A DNA stretch of 44,589 bases from Bacilli bacterium (GCA_024413875.1 JAKSVY010000003.1:1-44589); one strand, 5' to 3'. Shown: positions 33,612 through 40,271, numbered from the stretch's first letter. Notes: generated by a model not told the origin, from the letters alone. Program-made: numbers and translations.

Positions 33612-34034
33612 ATGAAGAAAAGAGAAAATAAATTTTACTGCTTAAAATGTGATACTTACGTTCCTTATATTTTAAAAGAAGTAGTGGAAACCCATTACCC
33701 TAAAGATAGGCCACTTGAGATTAAGTTACTCCGTCCAATGTGCCCTATATGTGGAAGAGAAGTTGTTGAACCTAATATTGAAGCAGAAAATAACATCCGT
33801 ATCTTTGATGAACAAAAGAAAGCTATGGGGTTATTAACATCTTATGAGATTAAGGCTATTAGAAAGAAAAGAAGATTAAGCCAAGCTGAACTCGCTAGAC
33901 TAATAGGTGCAGGCGAAAAAACAATTACTAGATATGAGGGTGGCATGATCCAAGATAAAGTCTATGACACTCTTATAAGATTAATAGACGATGATAATGC
34001 ATACGCATCATTAGTAAAACTAAACAAAAAATAA
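33612..34034 (+). CDS. MqsA/YgiT-type zinc-finger HTH regulator, orphan antitoxin-like
   Basis: A 140-residue two-domain protein. The N-terminal part has two Cys pairs (YCLKCDTY at about 9-16 and MCPICGRE at about 43-50), the zinc finger of MqsA/YgiT proteins. The C-terminal part is an Xre-type HTH (LSQAELARLIGAGEKTITRYEGG). In MqsRA-like systems such proteins are antitoxins that repress their own promoter, and the palindrome upstream fits. No MqsR or other small toxin gene lies next to it, so it is an orphan or works with the ATPase/TOPRIM pair downstream. AAGGAT sets the start. Confidence 0.85.
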   Translation: MKKRENKFYCLKCDTYVPYILKEVVETHYPKDRPLEIKLLRPMCPICGREVVEPNIEAENNIRIFDEQKKAMGLLTSYEIKAIRKKRRLSQAELARLIGAGEKTITRYEGGMIQDKVYDTLIRLIDDDNAYASLVKLNKK

Positions 34035-34120
34035 GAATATAAACAAAATAAATGTCTATAAACTAAAAAACTATTGATAAATCCAGCAGAATGGATTATT
34101 TTATGCTTGAGGAAATAATT

Positions 34121-35251
34121 ATGAAGTTGCTTAAAATATGGACCAATAGTGGATACAAAATGTTAAAAAAAGGATTTGAAATTAATTTTTTAACAAAAAC
34201 AAGAGTTGATAAGGATTCTGAAAACGATGATTTAATTAAACTGGAAAATAATTTGTATTATCCAGTTGAAACAGTTTTCATTGGAAAAAATTCCTCAGGA
34301 AAAACTACTGCACTTGCATTAATTGAGCTTATTATCGAGTTTATTGATACTGGAAGGGTAAATAGAAACTCTATTGGTGAGAGCGATAATTTATCTTTCG
34401 GTGCTATTTTTTATCATGAAAAAATGATTTATAAGTATGAAGGTGTTTTTGCAAAAGACAATTTTTCAAATAGAGATTATTTAGTTATTAAGGATGAATC
34501 TCTCTTTTCAACAAGAAACAAAAACAGTTATAAAAAGGATTTAAGCAATATTGCATTTACTGGAAATTCACTTATCCAACCATCAATAGGAAGGGATACG
34601 TCTGATATATCAAGATTTAGTTTTTCTAGCTATGACTGTAACATTAATAAATTAATAAAAGAAAGAAATGTTGTTTTGTTTTCCTCAATTGTTAATAGTC
34701 TATATGGCAATGGAACCTTTAATACATTAATTCATATGTTTGATGATAGCATCGAATATATTGGATTTGAACATAATGAAAATAATGTAGATATTAATTT
34801 CAAAAGAATTAATCAAAAAGAAAAACTGGTTAGTCTGTCTTATTTAAAAGAAATAATGTCCGCTGGAACATATCGAGGTTTGTTTTTGTTTGCTGCATCC
34901 ATGGTTGCATTCAAGACAGGTGGAACAATCATTATTGATGAAATTGAAAATAGTTTTAATAAAAACCTTATTCAAAATCTTTTCGTGTTGTTTAAAGACG
35001 CAAGGATAAACAAAATGGGTGCAACATTAATATATTCAACGCATTATTCTGAATTATTGGATGAAAGTGATAGATGCGACAATATTAATGTAGTACATAG
35101 ATATGGTGATTCTATTACTTGTGACAACATGTGTACATCTTATAATCTTAGGACAGAACTATCTAAATCTAACCAATTTGATCAAAATGCTTTTGACAAT
35201 TTTGCAAATTATGAAAGATTAGCCGATTTAAGGAAAATTTTAATTAAATGA
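34121..35251 (+). CDS. AAA (ABC-type) ATPase of a two-gene ATPase/TOPRIM-like system
   Basis: A 376-residue SMC/ABC-like ATPase. Walker A is GKNSSGKTT at about 55-63, Walker B TIIIDEIENSF near 270, and the switch His is in STHYSELL near 306; the middle insertion is variable. I choose ATG 34121 because GAGGA at 34109-34113 fits it; two upstream in-frame ATGs lack a ribosome site. The stop overlaps the start of the next gene, a small TOPRIM-like protein, by four bases. This ATPase-plus-TOPRIM composition recalls the PARIS (AriA/AriB) and OLD-type defence systems, but family membership cannot be fixed by eye. Confidence 0.85.
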   Translation: MKLLKIWTNSGYKMLKKGFEINFLTKTRVDKDSENDDLIKLENNLYYPVETVFIGKNSSGKTTALALIELIIEFIDTGRVNRNSIGESDNLSFGAIFYHEKMIYKYEGVFAKDNFSNRDYLVIKDESLFSTRNKNSYKKDLSNIAFTGNSLIQPSIGRDTSDISRFSFSSYDCNINKLIKERNVVLFSSIVNSLYGNGTFNTLIHMFDDSIEYIGFEHNENNVDINFKRINQKEKLVSLSYLKEIMSAGTYRGLFLFAASMVAFKTGGTIIIDEIENSFNKNLIQNLFVLFKDARINKMGATLIYSTHYSELLDESDRCDNINVVHRYGDSITCDNMCTSYNLRTELSKSNQFDQNAFDNFANYERLADLRKILIK

Positions 35252-35763
35252 AAATAGTTTTGGCGTGTGAAGGAAAAACAGAAGTTTGTTTAATTAAGGA
35301 TTTAATTGAAAGAGGAATCTTTTCCTTTAACAGCGAAATTATTTATGAAGAGCCATTAGTTCTTCGACAATTAGATAAAATAAAGCCATTAATCGTAACT
35401 CTGCCATTAGATGAGGACATATTAGTTTTTCGAATTGGGGATACTCTAACAGATGAAATGAGTTTGAAGGGGTTAGAAATACGTATGGAGCATATTCGCA
35501 TTTACAAAATATGTACTAAACCAGAGATTGAAATACTTGTAATTATTCAAGAAGGTTTTTGGACAGAATACAACAATAGTGAGTTTTGTGGTGATCCAAA
35601 GCAATTTCTAAAAAGTAAAAAGTTTAGTTTTGACCCAAATACATATTTTCTTCAAAACGGTATGATTGACTCAATAGTTAAATACAAAAAATACAAGAAA
35701 CACAAGAAAGAAGAATACTATTTAGCTGATTTAATTGATTGGTGCAATAAAGGTATTTATTAG
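35248..35763 (+). CDS. Small TOPRIM-like partner of the AAA ATPase
   Basis: A 171-residue protein starting MKIVLACEGKTEVCLIKDLI, the EGxTE motif (Glu8, Glu12) that opens TOPRIM-like nuclease domains such as RloB and OLD. A second acidic stretch, DEDILVFRIGDTLTDE (about 59-74), stands where the DxD pair would be but is not canonical. The C-terminus is Lys-rich (KYKKYKKHKKEEYYLADL). Translational coupling with the ATPase (ATGA) implies a 1:1 complex. It may be the nuclease effector of a defence system; an inactive binding domain is also possible. Confidence 0.72.
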   Translation: MKIVLACEGKTEVCLIKDLIERGIFSFNSEIIYEEPLVLRQLDKIKPLIVTLPLDEDILVFRIGDTLTDEMSLKGLEIRMEHIRIYKICTKPEIEILVIIQEGFWTEYNNSEFCGDPKQFLKSKKFSFDPNTYFLQNGMIDSIVKYKKYKKHKKEEYYLADLIDWCNKGIY

Positions 35764-35787
35764 CTAATTATAAGGGATATCCTAAAA

Positions 35788-35829
35788 CTAACTGCAAGTA
35801 AATCGTTAAAAAACTTGCAATTAAAATTT
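35788..35829 (+). repeat. 42-nt direct repeat, copy upstream of fic
   Basis: 40 of 42 bases match 36887-36928. It contains an inverted repeat TGCAAGT / ACTTGCA separated by 13 nt. Its 3' arm overlaps the -35 box of the fic promoter. Confidence 0.9.
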
Positions 35830-35843
35830 TGGACATATATACT
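35815..35843 (+). promoter_or_regulatory. fic promoter (leaderless)
   Basis: TTGCAA (35815-35820), 17 bp, TATACT (35838-35843). The expected start point falls on the A of ATG 35850. The -35 box lies in the 42-nt repeat, making that repeat a likely operator. Confidence 0.7.
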
Positions 35844-35849
35844 TTAGGT

Positions 35850-36890
35850 ATGAAATTTTTCGATATACAAAGCCAAGTTTTAAAGCTCCAAACCAATCCT
35901 GTAATTCTTTCAATGTTAAATGGGGTTGAGTTTTATCGTGGAAGATCTTTTAATTTGCCTAAGAAAGTAAAATTGAATAGATTACATGATTTATCAAAAC
36001 GAAGAAGTGTAACATCATCTAATGAAATTGAAGGAATTCAGATTAGCAAAAAGCAAGAGGAAGCTCTTTTTGTTGAAGGTTTAGCTCCAGAAACCCAAGA
36101 AGAAAAAATGCTAATTGGATACAATAATGCTTTAGAACATATTTTCAGCGTATACAAGTATCAAGAACTCGATGATAGGTTCATCAAATATTTACATGAA
36201 TTAGAATGGAAAACACTTAATCCATTATATGGTGGAACTTATAAGGATCACCAAAACTATATTCGAGAATATTTGCCTAATGGGACTTCTAGAACAATCT
36301 TTATACCAACAAAACCAGAAGAAGTAGAACAGACGTTAGGTAATCTAATTTGGCAATTCAATAATGCCTTATCAAATAGTTCCATCAATCGCTTAGTGTT
36401 AATTTTCGTGTTTATTTTAGATTTCCTTTGTGTTCATCCATTCAATGATGGAAATGGAAGAGTATCAAGGCTTCTTACAACGTATTTATTATTAAAATAT
36501 GGATATGATTTAGATAGATATTATTCAACATCATATTTGATTTTAAAAACTCTTGAAGACTACTATACTGCATTAGAAAAATCTTCAGCTGGATGGAATG
36601 AAGATAATAATGATTATTCATTCTTTGTTATTTATATGTTATCAGTGATGGTAGATGGGTATAAAAAATTAGATTACATGTTTTCTTTATACCAAGACAA
36701 AAGCACCTTGATTGGAAAAGTTCATAGAATTATTAATGAAACAAATGAGCCTATATCAAAAGGTGATTTAGAAGAAATATTATTTTCAAATAAAAGGGAT
36801 TCGATCGAAGAGGCGCTTGGGAAGCTAATCAAATCCAATGAAATTAAATTGATTCAAAAAGGTAAATATTCATTATATTGGAAAATCTAA
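35850..36890 (+). CDS. fic: Fic-family AMP transferase, class II (N-terminal inhibitory helix)
   Basis: A 346-residue Fic enzyme with the complete motif HPFNDGNGR (His196 in this numbering). Upstream, SSNEIEGI matches the inhibitory [S/T]xxxE[G/N] helix of class II Fic proteins, whose Glu blocks ATP binding until released. The GGTYKDHQNYI flap region is also present. A winged-helix-like C-terminus (KGDLEEILFSN to KLIQKGKYSLYW) may bind DNA, as in many Fic proteins of this type. Start ATG 35850 matches the promoter (leaderless); an alternative TTG at 35829 lies in the repeat. The gene is bounded by 42-nt direct repeats, the second covering its stop codon. Confidence 0.92.
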   Translation: MKFFDIQSQVLKLQTNPVILSMLNGVEFYRGRSFNLPKKVKLNRLHDLSKRRSVTSSNEIEGIQISKKQEEALFVEGLAPETQEEKMLIGYNNALEHIFSVYKYQELDDRFIKYLHELEWKTLNPLYGGTYKDHQNYIREYLPNGTSRTIFIPTKPEEVEQTLGNLIWQFNNALSNSSINRLVLIFVFILDFLCVHPFNDGNGRVSRLLTTYLLLKYGYDLDRYYSTSYLILKTLEDYYTALEKSSAGWNEDNNDYSFFVIYMLSVMVDGYKKLDYMFSLYQDKSTLIGKVHRIINETNEPISKGDLEEILFSNKRDSIEEALGKLIKSNEIKLIQKGKYSLYWKI

Positions 36891-36928
36891 CTGCAAGTAA
36901 AACGCTAAAAAACTTGCAATTAAAATTT
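36887..36928 (+). repeat. 42-nt direct repeat, copy at the fic stop codon
   Basis: Second copy (40/42) including the same TGCAAGT/ACTTGCA arms. It contains the fic stop codon TAA (36888-36890). No promoter follows it, so a purely operator role is unlikely for this copy. Confidence 0.9.
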
Positions 36929-36930
36929 AT

Positions 36931-36957
36931 AGACTGCTCACTAGGTAGTCTTTTTTA
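36931..36957 (+). terminator. Terminator after fic
   Basis: AGACT / AGTCT stem with an 11-nt loop followed by six T. Modest stem strength. Confidence 0.6.
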
Positions 36958-36980
36958 GTTCAAAATATATAAATTTTTTA

Positions 36981-37009
36981 TTTATATCAAATAATCAAAA
37001 GAATATACT
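36981..37009 (+). promoter_or_regulatory. gdhA promoter
   Basis: TTTATA (36981-36986), 17 bp, TATACT (37004-37009), followed by the ribosome site AAGGGG at 37029-37034. Confidence 0.6.
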
Positions 37010-37043
37010 TATATCTATATTTATATCCAAGGGGAATTTTCTT

Positions 37044-38351
37044 ATGAACAAATACTATGAACAACTCATCTCGCCTTTTGTTAATGAAAAGGAATACTAT
37101 GCTGCTATTAAAGAATACTTCACATCAGTTGAAGATGTTATCAAACCAGAAGATTATCCTGACGAATTATTTCAAAAGTTAGTTACACCAAACAATATCA
37201 TTACATTTGATGTTAAATGGGTTGATGATAAAGGTGTTACTCAAGTAAATAAAGGATATAGAGTTCAATTTAACAACGCAATCGGCCCTTACAAAGGTGG
37301 TTTAAGATTTCACCCATCGGTAAACCTTTCCATCCTTAAGATGTTAGCATTCGAACAAATCTACAAGAATGCTTTAACAACACTTCCTATGGGCGGTGGT
37401 AAAGGTGGATCAGACTTTGATCCAAAAGGCAAATCAGAAGAAGAAGTAAAACGCTTCTGTTTAGCATTCATTGAACAATTAGCACCATATATGTCTATTG
37501 ATAGAGATGTACCAGCTGGTGATATCGGTGTCGGTGGACGTGAAATTAGATACATGTATGAAGAATACAAACGCCTTACAGGTCGTGATGATGGAGCCTT
37601 AACAGGTAAACCATTAGACTTAGGTGGCTCACTTTGTAGACCAGAAGCTACTGGTTATGGTCTTTGCTACATCACTAACAAAATGTTAGATGATTTACTT
37701 GATGATTCATTCAAGGGCAAAACAGTTGTTATCTCAGGTTCTGGTAACGTCGCTATGTATGCATGTAAGAAAGCATATGATTTAGGTGCTAAAGTATTAG
37801 CAATGTCAGACTCTAACAATGCTGTTTATGATCCAAATGGTATTAACTATTTAACAATGAAGCGTATCAAAGAAGAACAACGCGGTCGTGTTAAAGAATA
37901 TGTTGAAGTTAATAAAGATGCAGTATTAATGGAAACAAAAGATATTTGGTCAGTGAAGGCTGATATCTATCTTCCATGTGCAACTCAATTTGAAATTGAT
38001 GAAGAAGCAGCTGCTAAAATTATTGCTTATAAGCCAATCTGTGTTTGTGAAGGTTCTAACAAATCTACAACAAGAGGCGCTGTTGAAATGCTTCAAAACG
38101 CTGGCGTCCATTACTTACCAGGTAAAGCTGCTAACGCTGGTGGTGTCGCAGTATCTGGCTTAGAAATGGAACAAAATATTAAGGGTGAACACTGGCCATT
38201 TGAAAAAGTAGATAACAGACTTAAAGAAATTATGGAAACTATCTACGCTAACATCAAAGACAATGCTTCTACATTAGGCAACACATTTAACTTTGTTAAA
38301 GGTGCTAACGTAGCAGGATTCAAGATTGTTGTAAAGAAGATGGGTTATTAA
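37044..38351 (+). CDS. gdhA: Glutamate dehydrogenase (NADP-type, hexameric)
   Basis: A 435-residue enzyme for reductive amination of 2-oxoglutarate with ammonium. Substrate-binding blocks GPYKGGLRFHPSVN and LPMGGGKGGSDFDPKGKS (Lys near 120) are intact, as is the DVPAGDIGVGGREI segment; the Rossmann part has VVISGSGNVAMYACKKA. The length and the GGGKGGSDFDPKGKS motif fit the NADP-dependent, biosynthetic family I enzymes. Monocistronic with its own promoter and terminator. It is a housekeeping gene lying between accessory genes. Confidence 0.96.
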   Translation: MNKYYEQLISPFVNEKEYYAAIKEYFTSVEDVIKPEDYPDELFQKLVTPNNIITFDVKWVDDKGVTQVNKGYRVQFNNAIGPYKGGLRFHPSVNLSILKMLAFEQIYKNALTTLPMGGGKGGSDFDPKGKSEEEVKRFCLAFIEQLAPYMSIDRDVPAGDIGVGGREIRYMYEEYKRLTGRDDGALTGKPLDLGGSLCRPEATGYGLCYITNKMLDDLLDDSFKGKTVVISGSGNVAMYACKKAYDLGAKVLAMSDSNNAVYDPNGINYLTMKRIKEEQRGRVKEYVEVNKDAVLMETKDIWSVKADIYLPCATQFEIDEEAAAKIIAYKPICVCEGSNKSTTRGAVEMLQNAGVHYLPGKAANAGGVAVSGLEMEQNIKGEHWPFEKVDNRLKEIMETIYANIKDNASTLGNTFNFVKGANVAGFKIVVKKMGY

Positions 38352-38370
38352 TCCAAAAAGATTCTATCTA

Positions 38371-38395
38371 GAAGGCTCTCATATGGGAGTCTTTT
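38371..38395 (+). terminator. gdhA terminator
   Basis: AGGCTCTC pairs with GGGAGTCT (two wobbles) around ATAT, followed by TTTATATT. Confidence 0.8.
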
Positions 38396-38400
38396 ATATT

Positions 38401-38438
38401 AAACAAAAAGACCTCACGAGGTCATGACCAAGTGAGGG
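38401..38438 (-). terminator. Terminator of the locus B peptide mRNA
   Basis: On the minus strand CCTCAC and GTGAGG (plus 38432-38437 and 38412-38417) enclose the palindrome GGTCATGACC and run into TCTTTTTGTTT. It would end a minus-strand transcript of about 270 nt that begins near 38671. Confidence 0.75.
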
Positions 38439-38446
38439 AGAACCTA

Positions 38447-38515
38447 TTGACTATATTCAATCACTCCTTTATAATTTAAATAGTTATTGGGTCTCCTCGT
38501 GGAGACTTTTTATTT
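38447..38515 (+). ncRNA. Candidate antisense RNA, locus B
   Basis: An excellent plus-strand promoter TTGACT (38447-38452), 17 bp, TATAAT (38470-38475) is followed only by a short hairpin GTCTCC/GGAGAC (38491-38506) with a TTTTTATTT tract. The tract touches the stop codon of the minus-strand peptide gene at 38514. The RNA would be about 30-35 nt if the hairpin terminates fully, and complementary to the 3' untranslated part of the peptide mRNA. Same geometry as locus A. Confidence 0.6.
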
Positions 38516-38573
38516 ACTTCTTGAGTAAATATAAGAGCACGAGAATTAGTGCAATCACTAATAAATCACTCAT
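38514..38573 (-). CDS. Tiny hydrophobic peptide, candidate type I toxin (locus B)
   Basis: A 19-residue ORF, MSDLLVIALILVLLYLLKK: one membrane helix with a dibasic C-terminus. It aligns without gaps to the locus A peptide. It has no Shine-Dalgarno of its own; its ATG overlaps the TGA of the leader ORF (ATGA), so it is probably translated by coupling. Known short type I toxins (Fst, Ldr, Ibs, TxpA types) have the same general design but I see no specific sequence match. Confidence 0.7.
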   Translation of the reverse strand: MSDLLVIALILVLLYLLKK

Positions 38574-38623
38574 GAACTATTGAAATAACCAATAGGTTCT
38601 TTGAAGAACAACAAAGTCGTCAC
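38570..38623 (-). CDS. Leader ORF of locus B
   Basis: A 17-codon ORF starting with GTG (MTTLLFFKEPIGYFNSS), 8 nt after a strong GGAGG. It ends in TGA overlapping the ATG of the hydrophobic peptide. The GGAGG is one strand of the conserved 5' hairpin, so leader translation should be controlled by RNA folding. Confidence 0.6.
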   Translation of the reverse strand: MTTLLFFKEPIGYFNSS

Positions 38624-38629
38624 TTCTTT

Positions 38630-38707
38630 GTCCTCCTACATATTAATAGGAAGACTTTTCATAAATTTGCCGAAAATAATATAAAAACGAGAATAAATTC
38701 TCTGCAA
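38630..38707 (-). promoter_or_regulatory. Promoter and conserved 5' hairpin, locus B
   Basis: On the minus strand TTGCAG (plus 38702-38707), 18 bp, TATATT (plus 38678-38683) starts the RNA near the conserved TTTCGGCAAA block (plus 38667-38675). A nine-pair stem, GTCTTCCTA with TAGGAGGAC (plus 38647-38655 and 38630-38638), closes a TTAATATG loop and sequesters the leader's GGAGG. Locus A shares the loop and flanks but has different stem bases. Confidence 0.65.
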
Positions 38708-38794
38708 TAGACAATAATGTGACTTGTCTTAATTGGATGACATTGCCTTAAGAATCAAAGAAAACTTTAAATAGGAGCTAAAACAAATTAAAAA
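38708..38794. other. Non-coding gap without recognisable feature
   Basis: AT-rich sequence between locus B and the tandem repeats upstream of ATPase 2. No ORF, hairpin or promoter that I can support. Confidence 0.5.
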
Positions 38795-38878
38795 TACCTA
38801 AAAATTGTAAATTAAGTTGTAAAAACATACCTAAAAATTGTAAATTAAGTTGTAAAAACATACCTAAAAATTGTAAAT
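38795..38878 (+). repeat. 33-bp tandem repeats (two and a half units) upstream of ATPase 2
   Basis: Two identical 33-bp units (38795-38827 and 38828-38860) starting TACCTAAAAATTGTAAAT, plus a third unit that keeps the first 18 bases (38861-38878). They end 5 bp before the -35 box. The 33-bp period, about three helical turns, puts each copy on the same DNA face. Confidence 0.93.
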
Positions 38879-38882
38879 AGAC

Positions 38883-38910
38883 TTGCATTACATTTTACAT
38901 AATGTAATAT
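38883..38910 (+). promoter_or_regulatory. Promoter of ATPase 2 with palindrome
   Basis: TTGCAT (38883-38888), 16 bp, TAATAT (38905-38910). An inverted repeat ATTACAT (38887-38893) and ATGTAAT (38902-38908) spans from -35 to -10. Confidence 0.72.
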
Positions 38911-38929
38911 ATTGTTGAGGATAATTGAT

Positions 38930-40252
38930 ATGCTTAGAAGAAAAATTGATACAACATTAATAAAATGGAAAAATAATGGCAATAGACTACCTTTAATTAT
39001 TTTTGGTGCGAGACAAATAGGGAAAACAACATCGATACTGAACTTTGGATATGGCAATTACCAGAGTGTTGTCTATATTAATTTTGTTTCTAATCCAGAG
39101 TATAAAGATATTTTCCAAAGTTTTGATGCAGATGAAATTGTAAAAAGAATTACCGCAATCAATACAAGTGTTCGAATAATCCCAAATAGTACTTTAATTG
39201 TTTTTGATGAGATTCAAGAATATATGAATGCCACAACATCATTAAAATTCTTTGCTTTGAATGGAAAATACGATGTTATTTGTAGCGGTTCTGCACTTGG
39301 AATAAACAATCAAGCGATTTCCAGTGTTTCCGTCGGATATAAAGAAGAAGTCATTATGCACTCAATGGATTTTGAAGAATTTTTATGGGCAAAGGGATAT
39401 GATGATGATTTCGTTGCTTCTTTGTTGAAAAATATGGTGGATTTAACACCACTAGATAATGCAATTTATTATAAATTGACTGATTTATTTTATGAATATA
39501 TTTTAGTAGGTGGATACCCAAGAATTGTTAATGAGTTTGTTACTAAAAATAATTTTAGTAATATTTTATCAATGCAAAAAAGGATTTATGATGACTATAA
39601 AGATGATTTATCAAAATACTTAGTAGGTCTAGATATTGCTAAAGCGCAAAAAGTTTATGGTTCAATAACTTATCAATTAGCAAAGGATAATCATAAATTT
39701 CAATTTACTAAACTTGGTCATGGCGCAAGATTTAGTTCTTATTATGGGGTTGTTAACTGGATCAAAAATGCAGGAATCATTTTGACCGCAAATGGTTTAG
39801 ATGCATTGGATTTGCCGTTAGCCGCGTACTCCAATGACACAAATTTTAGGGTATATTTTAGTGATTTATCATTACTTATTGCATCATTAGATGAAGAGGC
39901 TCAAATCGATTTAAGAGTGAAAAAGAACCTGGGTATTTATTCTGGAGCAATATTTGAAAATATACTTGCGGAATCATTAACTAAGCAAGGCTATGAACTA
40001 TATTTTTATAGAAGCAATGATGCTGAAACCGAATTGGATTTTGTGTTGCGTTTTAAAAATTCTATATTACCGATAGAGGTTAAAAGTAAAAAAGGAAAAT
40101 CGGTATCTTTAAATACTGTAATTTTGAATAATTCAATAATTGAAACTGGAATCAAATTTTCTGCAAACAATATTGGAGCGACAGATAAAATAAAAACATT
40201 CCCATATTTCTTATCATTTTTATTAAGAAAATACATTGAAAAAGTAAGATGA
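38930..40252 (+). CDS. AAA/DUF4143 ATPase 2
   Basis: A 440-residue AAA_14/DUF4143 ATPase of a different subfamily from the other two. Walker A GARQIGKTT is at about 26-34 and Walker B TLIVFDEIQEY follows; the sensor region is CSGSALGI. The middle shows SMDFEEFL and VGGYPRIV, and the C-terminus has ETELDFVLRFKNSILPIEVKSKKGK, the E/D...E-K pattern of a PD-(D/E)XK-like domain. GAGG before ATG 38930 supports this start over a TTG at 38912. Function unknown for the family. Confidence 0.9.
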   Translation: MLRRKIDTTLIKWKNNGNRLPLIIFGARQIGKTTSILNFGYGNYQSVVYINFVSNPEYKDIFQSFDADEIVKRITAINTSVRIIPNSTLIVFDEIQEYMNATTSLKFFALNGKYDVICSGSALGINNQAISSVSVGYKEEVIMHSMDFEEFLWAKGYDDDFVASLLKNMVDLTPLDNAIYYKLTDLFYEYILVGGYPRIVNEFVTKNNFSNILSMQKRIYDDYKDDLSKYLVGLDIAKAQKVYGSITYQLAKDNHKFQFTKLGHGARFSSYYGVVNWIKNAGIILTANGLDALDLPLAAYSNDTNFRVYFSDLSLLIASLDEEAQIDLRVKKNLGIYSGAIFENILAESLTKQGYELYFYRSNDAETELDFVLRFKNSILPIEVKSKKGKSVSLNTVILNNSIIETGIKFSANNIGATDKIKTFPYFLSFLLRKYIEKVR

Positions 40253-40271
40253 ACCTCGTAACTAAATAACC

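Noticed and set aside
38795..38878. CRISPR array
   Set aside because: The repeats are directly tandem without spacers, there are only two and a half units, and no cas genes are near. They fit a promoter-proximal iteron array.
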